The position numbers were made by a program, and so were the translations under genes. Below, one piece after another: positions 22,934 to 35,161 of a DNA stretch of 64,000 nt; the first letter of the stretch is position 1, and each line of letters starts with the position of its first letter. The stretch comes from Chamaecyparis obtusa (Eukaryota; Streptophyta; Pinopsida; Cupressales; Cupressaceae), in contig BSBK01006021.1 in NCBI GenBank assembly GCA_027943335.1, positions 1,179,501-1,243,500 on the forward strand, in the 5' to 3' direction. The notes beneath the pieces are model-generated. The model was not told the DNA's origin. It ran no database searches and saw nothing but the letters and a program-made list of their open reading frames with translations.

Positions 22934-24477
22934 TGTTGTCATATTTTTTGCACATTTTGGAAACCTAATTACTAGATGAGCTCTATACCCTAGTTTGCAT
23001 TATTATGTGATCTAGATTAAGATTTGTGTTCATTTCCATTGCAAAGTACATGAAAAGAAAGGAAGTATTACTGCATCTAAGATTACATGTCATATCCTGA
23101 TATGTTGTATAGAAAGAAGAAAAGAACTAAAAGGAACATCTATCTGAGCTTACACATGCCATGAGCATAGAAAATACAAGAATTACATAAATGAGTGCAA
23201 GTATACATAAATTAATGGAGCTAGATGCAGGGGTACCAGACATTGCCTGGTAGGGAGTTGATCTTCTGTGTCCCAGGTGTGCTCCTGTGATCCTGAACCT
23301 AGAGAGAGAGTAGAAGAAGGGGTTAGATCTAATGGATCTAAGCAATGAATGGTGCCACAACATCTATGATCATGCATACCTCCACTCAGTCATACATCTC
23401 TTGCATGGGCTATGCTCAGGGCATGTGCATCAAGGAGCTACCAAAATATAAGGGCACCATTGTTTTCACTGACATGTTTGTTTCATGTGCAGATACAGGG
23501 AAGCTGATCCAATAAAGAGTTATGTGAATGATCTAGGTCCTTGATGTGGGTAATGATAGAGGAACCTTATGTACTCTATCTGTTACCCCTTCAAGGGCCA
23601 AGAGCACACATAGTGTGTACAAATAGGGAACATTCAGATGATTTAGCATCCGTCAATAAAAGAATAACATATTAAATAAAATGCAAAAATAATACAATAG
23701 TTCCCTACTCGTAGGTCATCGGGCCTATCCATATAGAAGGTGAGAAGTTCAATGTGCAATGTCTCAGGTACTAGCTGTGTGTAGAGAAAATGCAATAGAA
23801 AAGATTCTAACATCAGCAATGAACATCGATGCCCTAGCATATGATTCACGGGCTTTTCAAATGTAAGGGTAGCAAGTATCATGCCAGGAAGGAAATAATC
23901 AACGCCTTCAAGAATATAGAGAAATCCAATGCCATGCCCTAGCCTCTCACAGGCTGTATAAATAATGGTTATGCTAGTAAAGGGGTATCCAAACAATAGC
24001 AATACAAAAAAAAAAAAAAACCATCAATACCACAGTACGAGCTACAATATTTAATCAAAACCGTGCATACCAACATTGACAATGCCCTCAGAAATGTAGT
24101 GAAAAGCAATCAAATACAACAGGAAATAAACCATGCCCTAATTGCCCATGGCATCAAGCCTTAATGAATAGTGAATAAATGCAATATGCCCTCGAAGATA
24201 TAGTTGCATCAATCTACTGTTATGCAAGATTACAAAGATACAATTATCAATGGAGATACAAATTGTAGTGAAACATTGCTATTGGGATATAGTATAATGG
24301 TAGAGCAAATACCTTCTTCGAGATGATAATGCCGAATAGGAGATTGAGGAGTTGCTGTTTCCAGAATCAACTCAGAGATCTAGTTCAGAGTCTGCAATGA
24401 AAATGGCAACTTGCCATTTGGGAAGGGTTTAGGGGTCTTTTGCCACAGCCGAGAGTAGAAAATATCAATGTTGTGAT
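22934..24477 (+). repeat. 3' LTR of element B, left part
   Basis: This matches 16211-18517 except that 758 bp (16947-17704) are absent at about 23668/23669. It is interrupted by element C directly after GTGAT (24473-24477) and resumes at 36517. Confidence 0.85.
24473..24477. repeat. Target site duplication of element C (left copy)
   Basis: GTGAT flanks C on both sides (24473-24477 and 36512-36516). The undisturbed LTR copy at about 18513-18517 has it once. Confidence 0.93.
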
Positions 24478-25810
24478 TGTATGCACCCTAAAATGGTCGC
24501 CTAGACTTTGGGCCCCATTTATTCAATTTGTCAATTATCAATTTTTTGAATCAATGCTTTGCAATTTTCAAATCAATTCCTTGATCAAATTGCAATTAAA
24601 TCAATAATTCAAATATTTCTAAGATTTGATCATTTCATCAATAATTTTATTTAATTAAAAGAAATATTCTCTTTTAAATAAATAAAAAAGGCTTATTTAA
24701 TTAAAATAAATATCTTAAATAAAATAATCTTATTTAATTAAAACCCCTTTTAATTGAATGATTTTATCTTATTTAATTAAATATTCTTCTTTTTATTAAA
24801 TAAACTTATCTTATTTATTTAAAAGATAATTCCTCTTTTAAATAAATAAAATCCCCACTTAAAGCAAAATTTGTGATGGAAAAGGAAATAAATCAAATAA
24901 AAACAAAACAAAAATCCTTTTCCTGATTCTTTCAATAATTTTATTTAATTGAAAGAAATATTCCCTCTTAAATAAATAAAATAACTTTATTTAATTGAAA
25001 GAAATATATTTTAAAATGAAATAAATTTATTTAATTAAATGATTTTATCTTATGATATCTCTCTTTTAATTAAATAATGTTATCTTATTTAATTAATAGA
25101 TAATCATTCTTTTAAATAAATAAAAAATCCTCTGAAAGCTCTTTGTGATGAAAAAAGGGAAACAAATAATTAAAAATAAATAAAATCCCTTTTCTCTCCA
25201 CACTTTCTAAAAAATGAGCTTTATTTCCTCTTTTGGATTTATCCCACATTGCTCTTGAGGATGCATTCTCTTCCACATTTTCCTATATAAGGAGCCCTCT
25301 TCTTCTCATTTCAGATCCCAGAATTTTCATGTTATTGTTATACTGCAGGTTTGGAGAGCAATCTTGGAAGAAGCTTTTGAGCACATTTGGAGCTTGGATA
25401 TTTGAGACTTCTTTCTTCTTGTCTTCTTCTCTCATGCCTTATGGCAATCCATAGTTTAGATTAATATTGCATTCACATAATATTTTAAATTCATGTTTCC
25501 TTTCATAGATTAACATTGTATAAGCATTCATTTCAATAGAATAGTTTATTTCTTGCATTGTTATCATCTAGACTAGTTTCATTTGCATGCAATAACTTGA
25601 TGATCATGGAGATTAGCATGCTTGCTATTCATCTTTGAATCTCTCATTTCTTGGTGTACTTGCATGGGCATAACTAGGTCAATCTGAGGACCTCATATAC
25701 AAATCCCTGCACTCCACGAATAGAGAGCTATGAATCACTGTTTGAGACCTCATTCTTGAGTGTTCTTGAATGTAATGATTCACAGAAGTGTGACTACTTT
25801 TTAGCACACA
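24478..25810 (+). repeat. 5' LTR of element C
   Basis: It is 1333 bp with TG...CA ends. About 500 bp (24590-25180) are built from repeated TTTAATTAAA/TTATTTAATTA words that form dense AT palindromes. The TATA box is CTATATAAG at about 25283-25291. It lacks 17 bases present near 35720 in the 3' LTR, lost or gained between TTAATTAAA direct repeats. Confidence 0.95.
25283..25291 (+). promoter_or_regulatory. TATA box in element C LTR
   Basis: CTATATAAG, followed by GGAGCCCTC, occurs in both LTRs (second copy near 35984-35992). Confidence 0.6.
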
Positions 25811-25813
25811 TTT

Positions 25814-28800
25814 TTGGCGCCCACCAAATTAGCCCAACAAATTAGGATTTTAGCCCAACAAATTAATACCCAATTGAACCATAGGGGTGCCAATAGTGGA
25901 AATAATTCTTATCCCTCCACCCCTTCTAGAACACCAAGAAGTAGAAGGTCGTCAAGAACCCCTTCTAGATCTCCTAGTCCTAGAGGAAGAAGGGCCTCTC
26001 AGTATGCTCACTATAGGCAGCATACCCCTCCCAGAAATTCAAGACCACACTCCCAACATGTACATCATGGTTCCCAACATGGAGGTGGTAGCTCACATTA
26101 CGACCTTGATACTCAAGACTTCATGCGAATGCAACAAGAGCCTATCTTCCAACAGTATGTGGAGAGGTATTTGGAACAAAACAAAGATAAATTCTTGGAA
26201 AGTCTAATCAACAAGGGTGCCAGAGTCCCTTATAATTTTGATGTGGAAAACAAAATACAAAAGCAAAATCCCTCTCAAGAGGAAGAAATCTACCAAATGA
26301 AGCAAATGATGGAGAACATGATGCAACCTAAGAGCTCATTCTCACTAGACTCAATTTGTCCTAATCCATTTGACAAGAGTGTGAGTATGAAGGATTTTCC
26401 AAAGAGGGTGGAATTCCCTCAATATGATAAATATGATGGCAGTGGTGATCCACATGACCATGTGTGCCAGTTCTATACTATGAGCTTTGAATTCCATCAG
26501 GATGACTCCTATTTGATGAGGTTATTCCCTAGAAGTCTTAAAGGACAAGCAATGGAATGGTTTACCAATATCACTTCCCCTGTCAAGACTTTTAGAGAAC
26601 TTGTTCATCGATTCGTTCAACACTTCGCATATAATCTGTCAAGATCTGTTACTATGTTGGACCTATTCAACTTGAAACAAAATCAGGGGGAACCCTTTGT
26701 TACCTTCTTGCAAAGGTGGAGGAGACAGTGCTCTCGGTATCCTAGGACGATCCATGAGGATGAAAAGATTGACATACTTGTCAGTAACTTGGTGCCTGAA
26801 ATGAGATATGAGATCAAAAATATAGTCTTCAATTCCTTTGATACCATGATTGAAATTGCATGCCGCATTGAGGATGTTCCAAAAGAACAAGGCATTTTGA
26901 CCAAACATAGCAACAATGGCAACAATGGTCAACAAAACAACAAGGATAAAGGGAAGAACAACAATTGGAACAAGAACAAACAAGTTGTCAATGATGGAGT
27001 TGTAGACTCTCCCCAACCTAAAGATCAAGGTGTCCTTCACTTGTCCAGTGTAGTTCAAGCTATGAAGCTCAATGCACCTCCTCAGCAAGAAAGTAAACCA
27101 AGATATCAGGAGAGGCCCAAAAAGGAGAAGTGACAATTTACCAAATTGGGTGACTCATATGAGGATGTTCTCAAAACTCTCATTGCTAACAACTTGGCAC
27201 ATCCTCAGGATCCTGCAAAACATTACATCCCTTACATTAAGCCACATTGGTGGGATGAGAAGGCTTTCTGTACATTTCATAATGGCATTGGGCATACCAT
27301 TGAGAATTGCTAGAAACTCAAGCACATTATCCAAGATCTCATTGAGAATGGAAAGCTTAAGGTGGATGGACTGAACACCAATGCTGATCACAAAGCATTT
27401 AAAGAGCCGTTGCCTAAGTATGACAAGGGGGAAACCTCTAAACCAAAGGATGGCAAGGCTGCAATCAACTACACTTACACAGTGGCAAAAAATGTGGTAA
27501 ACATGCTTGAAGTTGTGGAGCCAAGTGTTAATATGATGAGGAGTAAGGACCCGCATGGTTATGACTCTCCCCCTATCTTTGAAAAAGAACCTGTTGTGGT
27601 TCTGAGAGGTCCTCATTCTAGGTTATCTTCTCAAGCCCTTAATGCTGTTACCAGGAGTCAAAGCCCTATTGTTCTTAGAGGTCCTAGTTTAGGTCCATCC
27701 AAAAAACCCAAGCAAGTGGCATCCAAGAATGTCACCAAGTCCACCACTACTCCCAAACCAAAATACAATATTGAAGATCAGTTACAAAAAACTCCAGCAC
27801 AAATATCAATCTTGGAGCTTCTAGAGTTGTCCCCTAGACATAAATAGATCCTTGAGGATGCTTTGCGCATAGAAAATGTCCCCAACAACATTGATATAGA
27901 CCAATTCCAAGGCATGGTGAATCACATTACTAGCCCACATTACCTCTCTTTCTCAGAAGATGATGACAAATCCCTAATCCATCCACACAATCTTGCCCTT
28001 CACATTGAAGTAATGATTCATAAAACCTGTGTCAGGCGTGTGTTGATAGATGGGGGTGATGGGCTAAATATTTGTACTTTAAGTTTGCTAAAAACTTTGG
28101 GCTATTCAGAGGAAGTGATCGACACTAAAAAGAAGATCACTATAAAATCCTATGATGAGGTAGAATGAAGTTCTAAGGGGTTGGCTGTCCTTCCTGTCAG
28201 GATTGGCCCAATTGAAAAAGATATCTTGTTCCAAATTGTTGATACTGGACCCCTTGCATACAACATCTTATTGGGTAGACCATGGATTCACGACATGCAG
28301 GTAGTGCCATCTACCTACCACCAGTGTGTTAAGTTCCCCTACAATGGAGTAGAAATTTGCATACCAGGGGATAGCACTTTATCAGTTAATTTAATCTCAG
28401 CTAATGTTCATGTCCCTCTTAATTGAGAAGCAGAGGATTATCAAGCAACTTTAGCAGAATGTCAAGACAAGTTTAAATCAATAGACCTTGGCATGGGGGG
28501 GTATCAACTTGACTCTTTTGTAAAGATGCCTGTTTCCCCTAGGTCCTATGGAAAACCTTCACAGGAGATGAAACCGTCTTCTTCGGCAATGACACTATTT
28601 GACAAGTTTGTGGAATCCTCAATCCCAATACAAGATGAAAAAGATGAAGTAGCTATTCGAGATTGGATATACAAAGAGGAGAAGTACCAGCACAATGAAA
28701 ATTTCTCCCCCTCTCCTAAGTCCTATGGGAGAGGATATACTTTTGTCAAGAAGATGGGTTATCCAGGATATGGCCCTCTTAGTCACAGGTTAGATGCTAG

Positions 28801-31800
28801 AGCCGAACCACTTAATCATGATCTTTTTGGACGTAAATCTAAGAAACCGGTTGGCCTAGGCTTTATGAAGAATAATAAGTGCACTGTCCCCATTCTTGAT
28901 AGGCGGGCTAGTGAAGATGACACAGAATATGTACCAAATTTGACAAATCAACAAGACATGACAGATGATTGGGTACCTTCAACAAATCTCCTTTGGGGAG
29001 ATTCTGGAGATTTAACAATTGACAGTCCTCCTATCCTAGCTATGATAGATAGTGACTATATGAATGCAAGATTACCTATGGATAGTGTCTCCATCCCAGC
29101 TACAATAGATGGTGATAATTCAAATAATTTTGTGATTGAGCAAATTGCTAGAGGAGAGGAAACTCTTCCAAATCTTGAGGCTTCTACATCACGAGGCCCC
29201 AACAATAATTCAAAAATAGACTCTCATGAGTTTGAATGGGATTCACTCTCAGACGCAATAGTTGACTTGGATATGGATGTTGTCCATACCTATAGTTCTC
29301 AACCTGACATAGCTGATGAGTCATGTGTCAGATTAGAAGATTGGAACCCACGTGTCACATTAGTAGATGATTCTTCACTCGATAGGGTAAATTCTGATTT
29401 AGACACCTTAGAGGGATACTTGACAGACTCCAATTCTATGGTCACCAGAGATGACACCACCTATATCCTTAATATTGAACCAGTCATTAACCTACCCCTT
29501 ATTAACCCCAACCTTATTGATTGGTCTCAATGTTATCAAGAGCCTCAGCTCTTGACATTTCACAATGACTATGAGATCACCTGCTATCTAAATGCCATTG
29601 AACCTGTAGTCTCTTCCACCAGTGAATCGGCTACCAGTATGACAGAACCTGACATCAAGTACCTTAGTCACAAGATTAAAAATAAAAATTAAAAAAATAA
29701 GAGTTCTGATGGTGAAAACCACTGTGTGGCGGTGTCAGAACCAAAAAAAGTAACAAAAAAGATGTATCCAAAGGTGAAAACCTCTCTGAGGCACCTACAG
29801 ATGAGGTACTTGATAGTCTCCCAAGCTATTTTCAAGACAGATCATCAGTATTGGTTGAACCTACAGAAGCTATTAATTTGGGTACAGAAGCGGCTCCAAA
29901 AATTGTACACTTGGCTAAATCTTTATCACCTCAAGAAAAGAATGCCTACACTGAGTTCCTCCAAAAGAAGAAAATTAATTTTGCATGGACATATTCAGAC
30001 ATGCCAGGGTTGGACACTAATCTCATTATGCATCATTTGTCCATAGCTCCAGGTGTGAAACCAGTCAAACAAAAGTTGAGAAAAATGCACCCTCATATAT
30101 CTCTTTTAGTGAAAGCTGAATTAGAAAAGCTCCTTGGTGCAGGATTCATTAGAGCCATAGACTATGCTGACTGGATTTCCAACATTGTACCTATTTCTAA
30201 ACATGATAAATCCATCCAAATCTGCACAAATTTTAGAGATCTTAACAGAGAATGCCCAAAGGATGATTTTCCACTTCCTAACATAGACATGATAGTGGAC
30301 ATGATGACGGGCTATGAGATCTATTCCTTGATGGATGGTTTTTCTGGGTATAATCAAATCAAGATTGCTCCTGAGGATCAAGAAAAGACTGCATTCACAT
30401 GCACATGGGGTACTTATTGTTGGAATGTCATGCCCTTTGGATTGAAAAATGCAGGAGCTACTTACCAAAGAGCTATGACAACCATCTTCCATGACATGAT
30501 GCATAAGAATATGGAAGATTATGTGGATGACACCCTCGCTAAGTCTAAGAAAAGAGGAACACATTTGGCTGATTTAGAAGTAATTCTAGATCGCATGGAA
30601 CAATTTCAACTAAGATTAAACCCCAAAAAGTGTGCATTTGGTGTTACTTCAGGCAAGTTATTGGGATTCATCATTTCATCCAAAGGCATAGAAGTGGACC
30701 CTGAAAAGGTCCAAGCCATTATAGACATGTCACCTCCCAAAAATATCAGTCAAATGAGGAGTCTTCAAGGATGCCTTCAATCCATAAGGAGGTTTATTTC
30801 ACAATTGGCAGATAGAGCACAACCCTTTAACAAAAACTTGCATAAAGGTGTTCAATGTGTCTGGAATGAGGATTGCCAGAAAAACATGGATCAAATTAAG
30901 GAATACTTGGCAAGTCCTCCCATTTTAATGCCTCCCATTCTAGGAAAACCTCTTATTTTGTATGTCTCAGCTACTGAGTCTTCACTGGGGGCATTGTTGG
31001 CTCAATTAGATGAACAAGGGAAAGAAAGGGCCATATATTATATTAGACACACTCTTGTTTCTTATGAGGTCAATTATACTAGTATTGAAAAAGCTTGCTT
31101 TGCAGTAGTATTTGCTTCTCAAAAATTGCTACACTATATGCTTGCGCACACCATACACCTCATAGAAAAAATTGATCCTCTCAAATACTTGCTTGGTAAA
31201 GCTTCTCTCACAGGTAGACTTGCTAAATGGATGATGATTCTTTCTAAATTTGACATAGAGTATATTGAGCACAAGGCAATCAAAGGCCAGGCTATTGCAG
31301 ATCAACTGGCTAATTTCCCAATTCAAGATAATATGCCCATTCAAGTCAATTTCCCAGATGAACATCTTATGTACATGACTGAGAGATCCTGGAAACTGTT
31401 CTTTGATGGTTCCTACATGCAAAACGGTTCTGGAGCTGGTGTGTTGTTTGTCTCTCCACATGGGTACACTATTCCCAAATCTTACAAGTTACTCTTCCCA
31501 TGCACAAACAACATAGCCGAGTATGAGGCTTTAACAAATGGCCTAAAAATGGCTATAGAGTGGAATATCACAGAACTACATATCTACAGGGATTCTCAGT
31601 TGATCATTAATCAAGTCAATGAGCAATATCAAACAAAAGATGACAAGTTGATACCTTACAAAAAAATGGTTGATTCATTAAGACGGTATTTTACTTTTGT
31701 CACTTTTCAACAAATCCCTAGGGCTGAGAACAAAGCAGCTGATGCTATGGCCACCCTTGCTTCGCTTCTCCAATTAGAAGAACATGAGTCCAGATATGAA

Positions 31801-33141
31801 TTCCTGGTGGAAGAGGTACGTCATCCCATATTTGACTCACCCGAAAACCATGTCATTTGCACCCTTGTCAATCATGAATCCTCTCGCTATGGTGCTATTT
31901 ACTCATATCTCCGTGATGGCATCATCCCCAACACATTTAACTGATCTGAAAGAAGAAACCTTGTCTGTAATGCCTCTCTCCATTCCCTCATCTCTGGTGA
32001 TTTGTATAGGAGGGGTCTAGATGGAACACTTCTTAGGTGCTTAGAAAAGGAGGAATCTGATCAAGCTCTAGTTGACATCCATGAGGGCATATGTGGGGGA
32101 CATTCTAATGGTATTTCCATGGCTAGAAGGTTGCTTAGGGTAGGGTACTATTGGCCTATGATGCAGACAGATGCAGTAGCTTTTGCTAAGTCTTATGAAA
32201 AATGTCAAAAACATGGACACCTGATACATGCTCCAGGTAGGGAGCTAATTCCTTCTATATCTCACTGGCCATTTCAGTGATGGGCCTTTGACCTTGTTGG
32301 GCAAATTCATCCCAACTCATCAGGTGGACATAAGTTCATTATCACTGCTACTGACTACTTCACAAAATGGGTAGAGGCTGTTCCACTTTTTGTTGCCTCA
32401 GGCAAGACAGTTTCTTTATTCATTTTATACCATATCATCTGTCGATATAGAGTGCCATTTGAGATCATCACTGACAATGGAGGTCAGTTCAAAAATAAGG
32501 ACCTTACACAACTCTGCCAAAGATTTAAGATAAAGCAACATTGGTCCTCCATTTACTTCCCACAAGGAAATGGTCAAGCAGAGGCTTCAAATAAAACCAT
32601 TCTCAAGATTTTACACAGAACAGTTCATAAAAATGGTAGAGATTGGCACCTACAGATAAACCTGGCCTTGTGGGCCTATAGAATGAGTATTCATACTCCA
32701 ACTGGGGCTACTCCTTTTTCCCTCACATACGGCGCTGAAGCAATGTTACCTTTAGAGGTTGAGATTCCATCACTTAGAGTCTCTCTCAAAGGTCTAGTTA
32801 CAGATGAAGACTATCGCGCCATGAGATTACAAGAATTGGAACTTTTGGATGAAAAGCGTAAAGCATCATTTGACCATATGAGGGTCTACCAAAAGCGGAT
32901 GTCCAAGGCATTCAACAAAAAGGTTCACCCTAGAGAATTCCAAGTAGGCGATCTTGTCCTGCGAGAGAATCTTAAGAACCAACAAAATAGAGAACAGAAG
33001 GGCAAATTTGAACCTAATTGGCTTGGACCCTACATTATCATAGCAACTTTTGGTACAGGTGCTTATCTACTATCTACTGAAAAGGGGGAGTAGCTCCCTA
33101 AGCCTATCAATGTTTTGCACCTGAAGAAGTTCTATCCTTGA
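25814..33141 (+). pseudogene. Element C gag-pol polyprotein, degenerate
   Basis: The frame is open from the primer site; the first in-frame ATG comes only after about 100 codons, so the true start is unclear. Order: Ser/Arg-rich then His-rich N-terminus (25920-26100); gag capsid domain about 26390-26880; knuckle C-x2-H-x4-H-x4-C at 27269-27310; protease LIDGGDGLNIC about 28042-28080; G-patch-like segment about 28720-28890; reverse transcriptase about 29900-30690 with YVDD at 30520-30531; gypsy RNase H about 30950-31310; second RNase H about 31390-31770; integrase about 32030-32990; stop TGA 33139-33141. Stops lie at 27131, 27311, 27845, 28166, 28424, 29690, 31942, 32278 and 33091. A 1-base deletion in an A-run near 29755 shifts frame. 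The integrase zinc finger has Tyr for one Cys (SYEKCQ), but TDNGGQF is intact. Confidence 0.92.
25815..25825 (+). other. Primer-binding site of element C, truncated
   Basis: TGGCGCCCACC follows the LTR, but the continuation GTGGGGC seen in A and D is replaced by gag coding sequence. Confidence 0.7.
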
Positions 33142-33262
33142 TGCCCGTTCTATCTGGGGACATCCTTTGTACATACTTATTGATCCTGAAAAAAATTCCA
33201 AAAAAATTCATATATGATGCTGAAAAAATTCTAAAAATCAGAAAATGTCCTGAAAAATTTGT

Positions 33263-33497
33263 CATCTTAGTGAAAACCTAGCAATAGGCGCTTTGATGTA
33301 TCTCAAAAAAATTATATATTCCAAAAATACCAAAAAAATCAAAAATTCAAAAAAATTCAAAAAAAAGAAAAAAAGAAAAAGTGCCTTGGTGAAAACCTGG
33401 ATACAGGCACCTTGGTAGCAAAAATACAAAAAAAATTATAAAAAGTCCTGAAAAAAATTCTTCCAAGTGGTGAAAACCTAGAAACGGGCGCTACTTG
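33263..33497 (+). other. Triple GNRA stem-loop array, element C
   Basis: Hairpins lie at 33263-33298, 33382-33417 and 33464-33497, beginning 121 nt after the pol stop. Hairpin 1: CATC/GATG, TT/TT, AGTG/CGCT, AAAA, CCTA/TAGG, loop GCAA. Hairpin 2: TGCC/GGTA, TT/TT, GGTG/CACC, AAAA, CCTG/CAGG, loop GATA. Hairpin 3: CAAGT/ACTTG stacked on GGTG/CGCT, AAAA, CCT/GGG with loop AGAAAC. Against element A, hairpin 1 changes GGTG/CGCC to AGTG/CGCT, keeping every pair. Confidence 0.75.
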
Positions 33498-33667
33498 AGG
33501 CCTTTGCACCCCTATTTCTTAGCATGCATCCTCGACACTTAGCCTTTCTCCATTATACCTTGTCCTTGTTGCCTTGGTTTGGAATTGGTCTTTGTCTTTA
33601 TCTAGGGGGCATCATTGTGTTACCTTTGGTCTCTTGGATATGCTTGTCTTTAGGACACCTCGCAAAC

Positions 33668-33737
33668 GGTGTTTTTCAACACCAACCCAACTATGTTTTT
33701 CAACACAACCCCCGACATCAAGTGTTTTTCAACACTT
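33668..33737 (+). repeat. Three TTTC-loop hairpins in element C
   Basis: GGTGTT-TTTC-AACACC lies at 33668-33683, a shorter TGTT-TTTC-AACA at 33694-33705, and AAGTGTT-TTTC-AACACTT at 33720-33737. The stem pair G-C in the first copy is A-T in the third, with pairing retained. Seen only in C. Confidence 0.55.
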
Positions 33738-35161
33738 ATCAGTTTGGTCTTATCCAGTTTGGTCATGTGATCTTACCTGCTAGCAAGCATTTGATCCTTA
33801 TCCTCGAAACTCAGTATCAGTTTACACACTTAAAATTTTTTTAAACGCAACACTTAATGCTTGAGATACGACATGATCTTTTCTTTGTGTGCTGACCAAT
33901 ATTTGATTTTCATTGAGTGTCCTTGTCTAATAGGTCTCTCCGTGATGCATAGCTAGAGAACTTGGGGCATGGGGCATGTTTTTATTTGCTTTCTGCTTGT
34001 GGGTGTTGCCTTGAACCTCTTCAATGTCTCTTATTGTCTCCTTGACACACTTAGGAGATTTAAGGCATCATCCTTGACTATTTTTGCACAACCATTCTCA
34101 TGGTCATCCAGACGTTTATGCCTTAATGTGAGCATGGTTTTGCTACATTAAATTGGGTAAGGTAACATTGCAATCATCTTGATCTTTATGTCTTTGATGC
34201 TCATGTTAGAATCTTTCCACATTCCAATCCGATATCAATCACATTCATATCTTCATAGTTGTATTTGTGACTAGTGATGATTGTTTGATCGTCCGATGTC
34301 CAGTAATAATGGCCCTATGATGAAAATAAGTTCCTTACATTCTCTAATGAATGAAGAACACAAAATCCTATGTTACAGTTGCTCTATTGCAAGTACACCT
34401 TTGCATTTTCATGTAGCTTGCATTGTTAGACCTCATGTTAATTTGCATTTATAGGCTGCATTATGAGTTTGAGAGGGTTTCCTTCATCTTTCTTGTGGAC
34501 TTTTAGTCAACTGTGGTCACATTTTGATCTTCATTTCCTTACCTTCTTTCGTGATCTCAATCGAAATTCCCTATCTTAAACAATTGATTGATTTTGGGGC
34601 ATCTTCTTTCTGGAGGCAAATTCTCTTTCTTCTCTTCATTTCTTTCCATTTCTTCCAAACTTCTATCTTCCATTCACTTTCACCCCACTTCTTTTCTTCT
34701 AATTCAACCTTGGGGCATATTCTTTCTTGCTGATCTACCTTGGTTCTGTGATTTTTTGTTTATTTTTTATCTTTCATGTTATGTCAAGAACCTTATGTTT
34801 AGTTCGATTTGATCAAATTTATCAATTTACTATTTCTCCTCTATCTCATTTCGATTTTGATCACGAGGGGGTAGTACCTACCAAACTTCAATGCTTGATT
34901 CAGCTTTATCAAATTTATCAATTGCTTCTTTTGGGGCAACCTTGCTTGAGATTCTTATCTCTTATTTGAGACTTGACAATTACCTATTCACAAGTGTTGG
35001 CCTTATCTTTTTCAGTCTGCTTATCTATGTCCTGATGTGTTCCCATCCGTCAAACACACATCTGGGTTGTTTTGTGATCCCAAATCGATCTCACACTTCA
35101 ATTCCATTCTTTGACTGCATGTGATCCCGAGTCGACCTCACATTAGTCAAAGAGGGGCAAA

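Larger units (their letters stand above)
33142..35161 (+). other. Element C post-pol region
   Basis: This non-coding stretch contains the triple stem-loop array (33263-33497), a second set of small hairpins (33668-33737) and a pyrimidine-rich tract (34545-34740). It ends in the polypurine tract AAAGAGGGGCAAA (about 35149-35161). Open frames here are short, hydrophobic and not shared with A or D, so I reject them as genes. Confidence 0.7.

Noticed and set aside
25233..25454. 73-residue frame in the C LTR, repeated at 35934-36155
   Set aside because: It repeats only because the LTRs are identical there. It starts at the TATA region and has no recognisable domain.
30121..30564. 147-residue minus-strand frame across the C reverse transcriptase
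   Set aside because: It is the antisense shadow of a conserved RT coding region.
33524..35124. Several plus-strand frames after C pol as an env-like gene
   Set aside because: They are short overlapping frames of pyrimidine-rich sequence with Phe/Leu/Ser bias, not shared with A or D, and without signal peptide plus domain structure that I can support.
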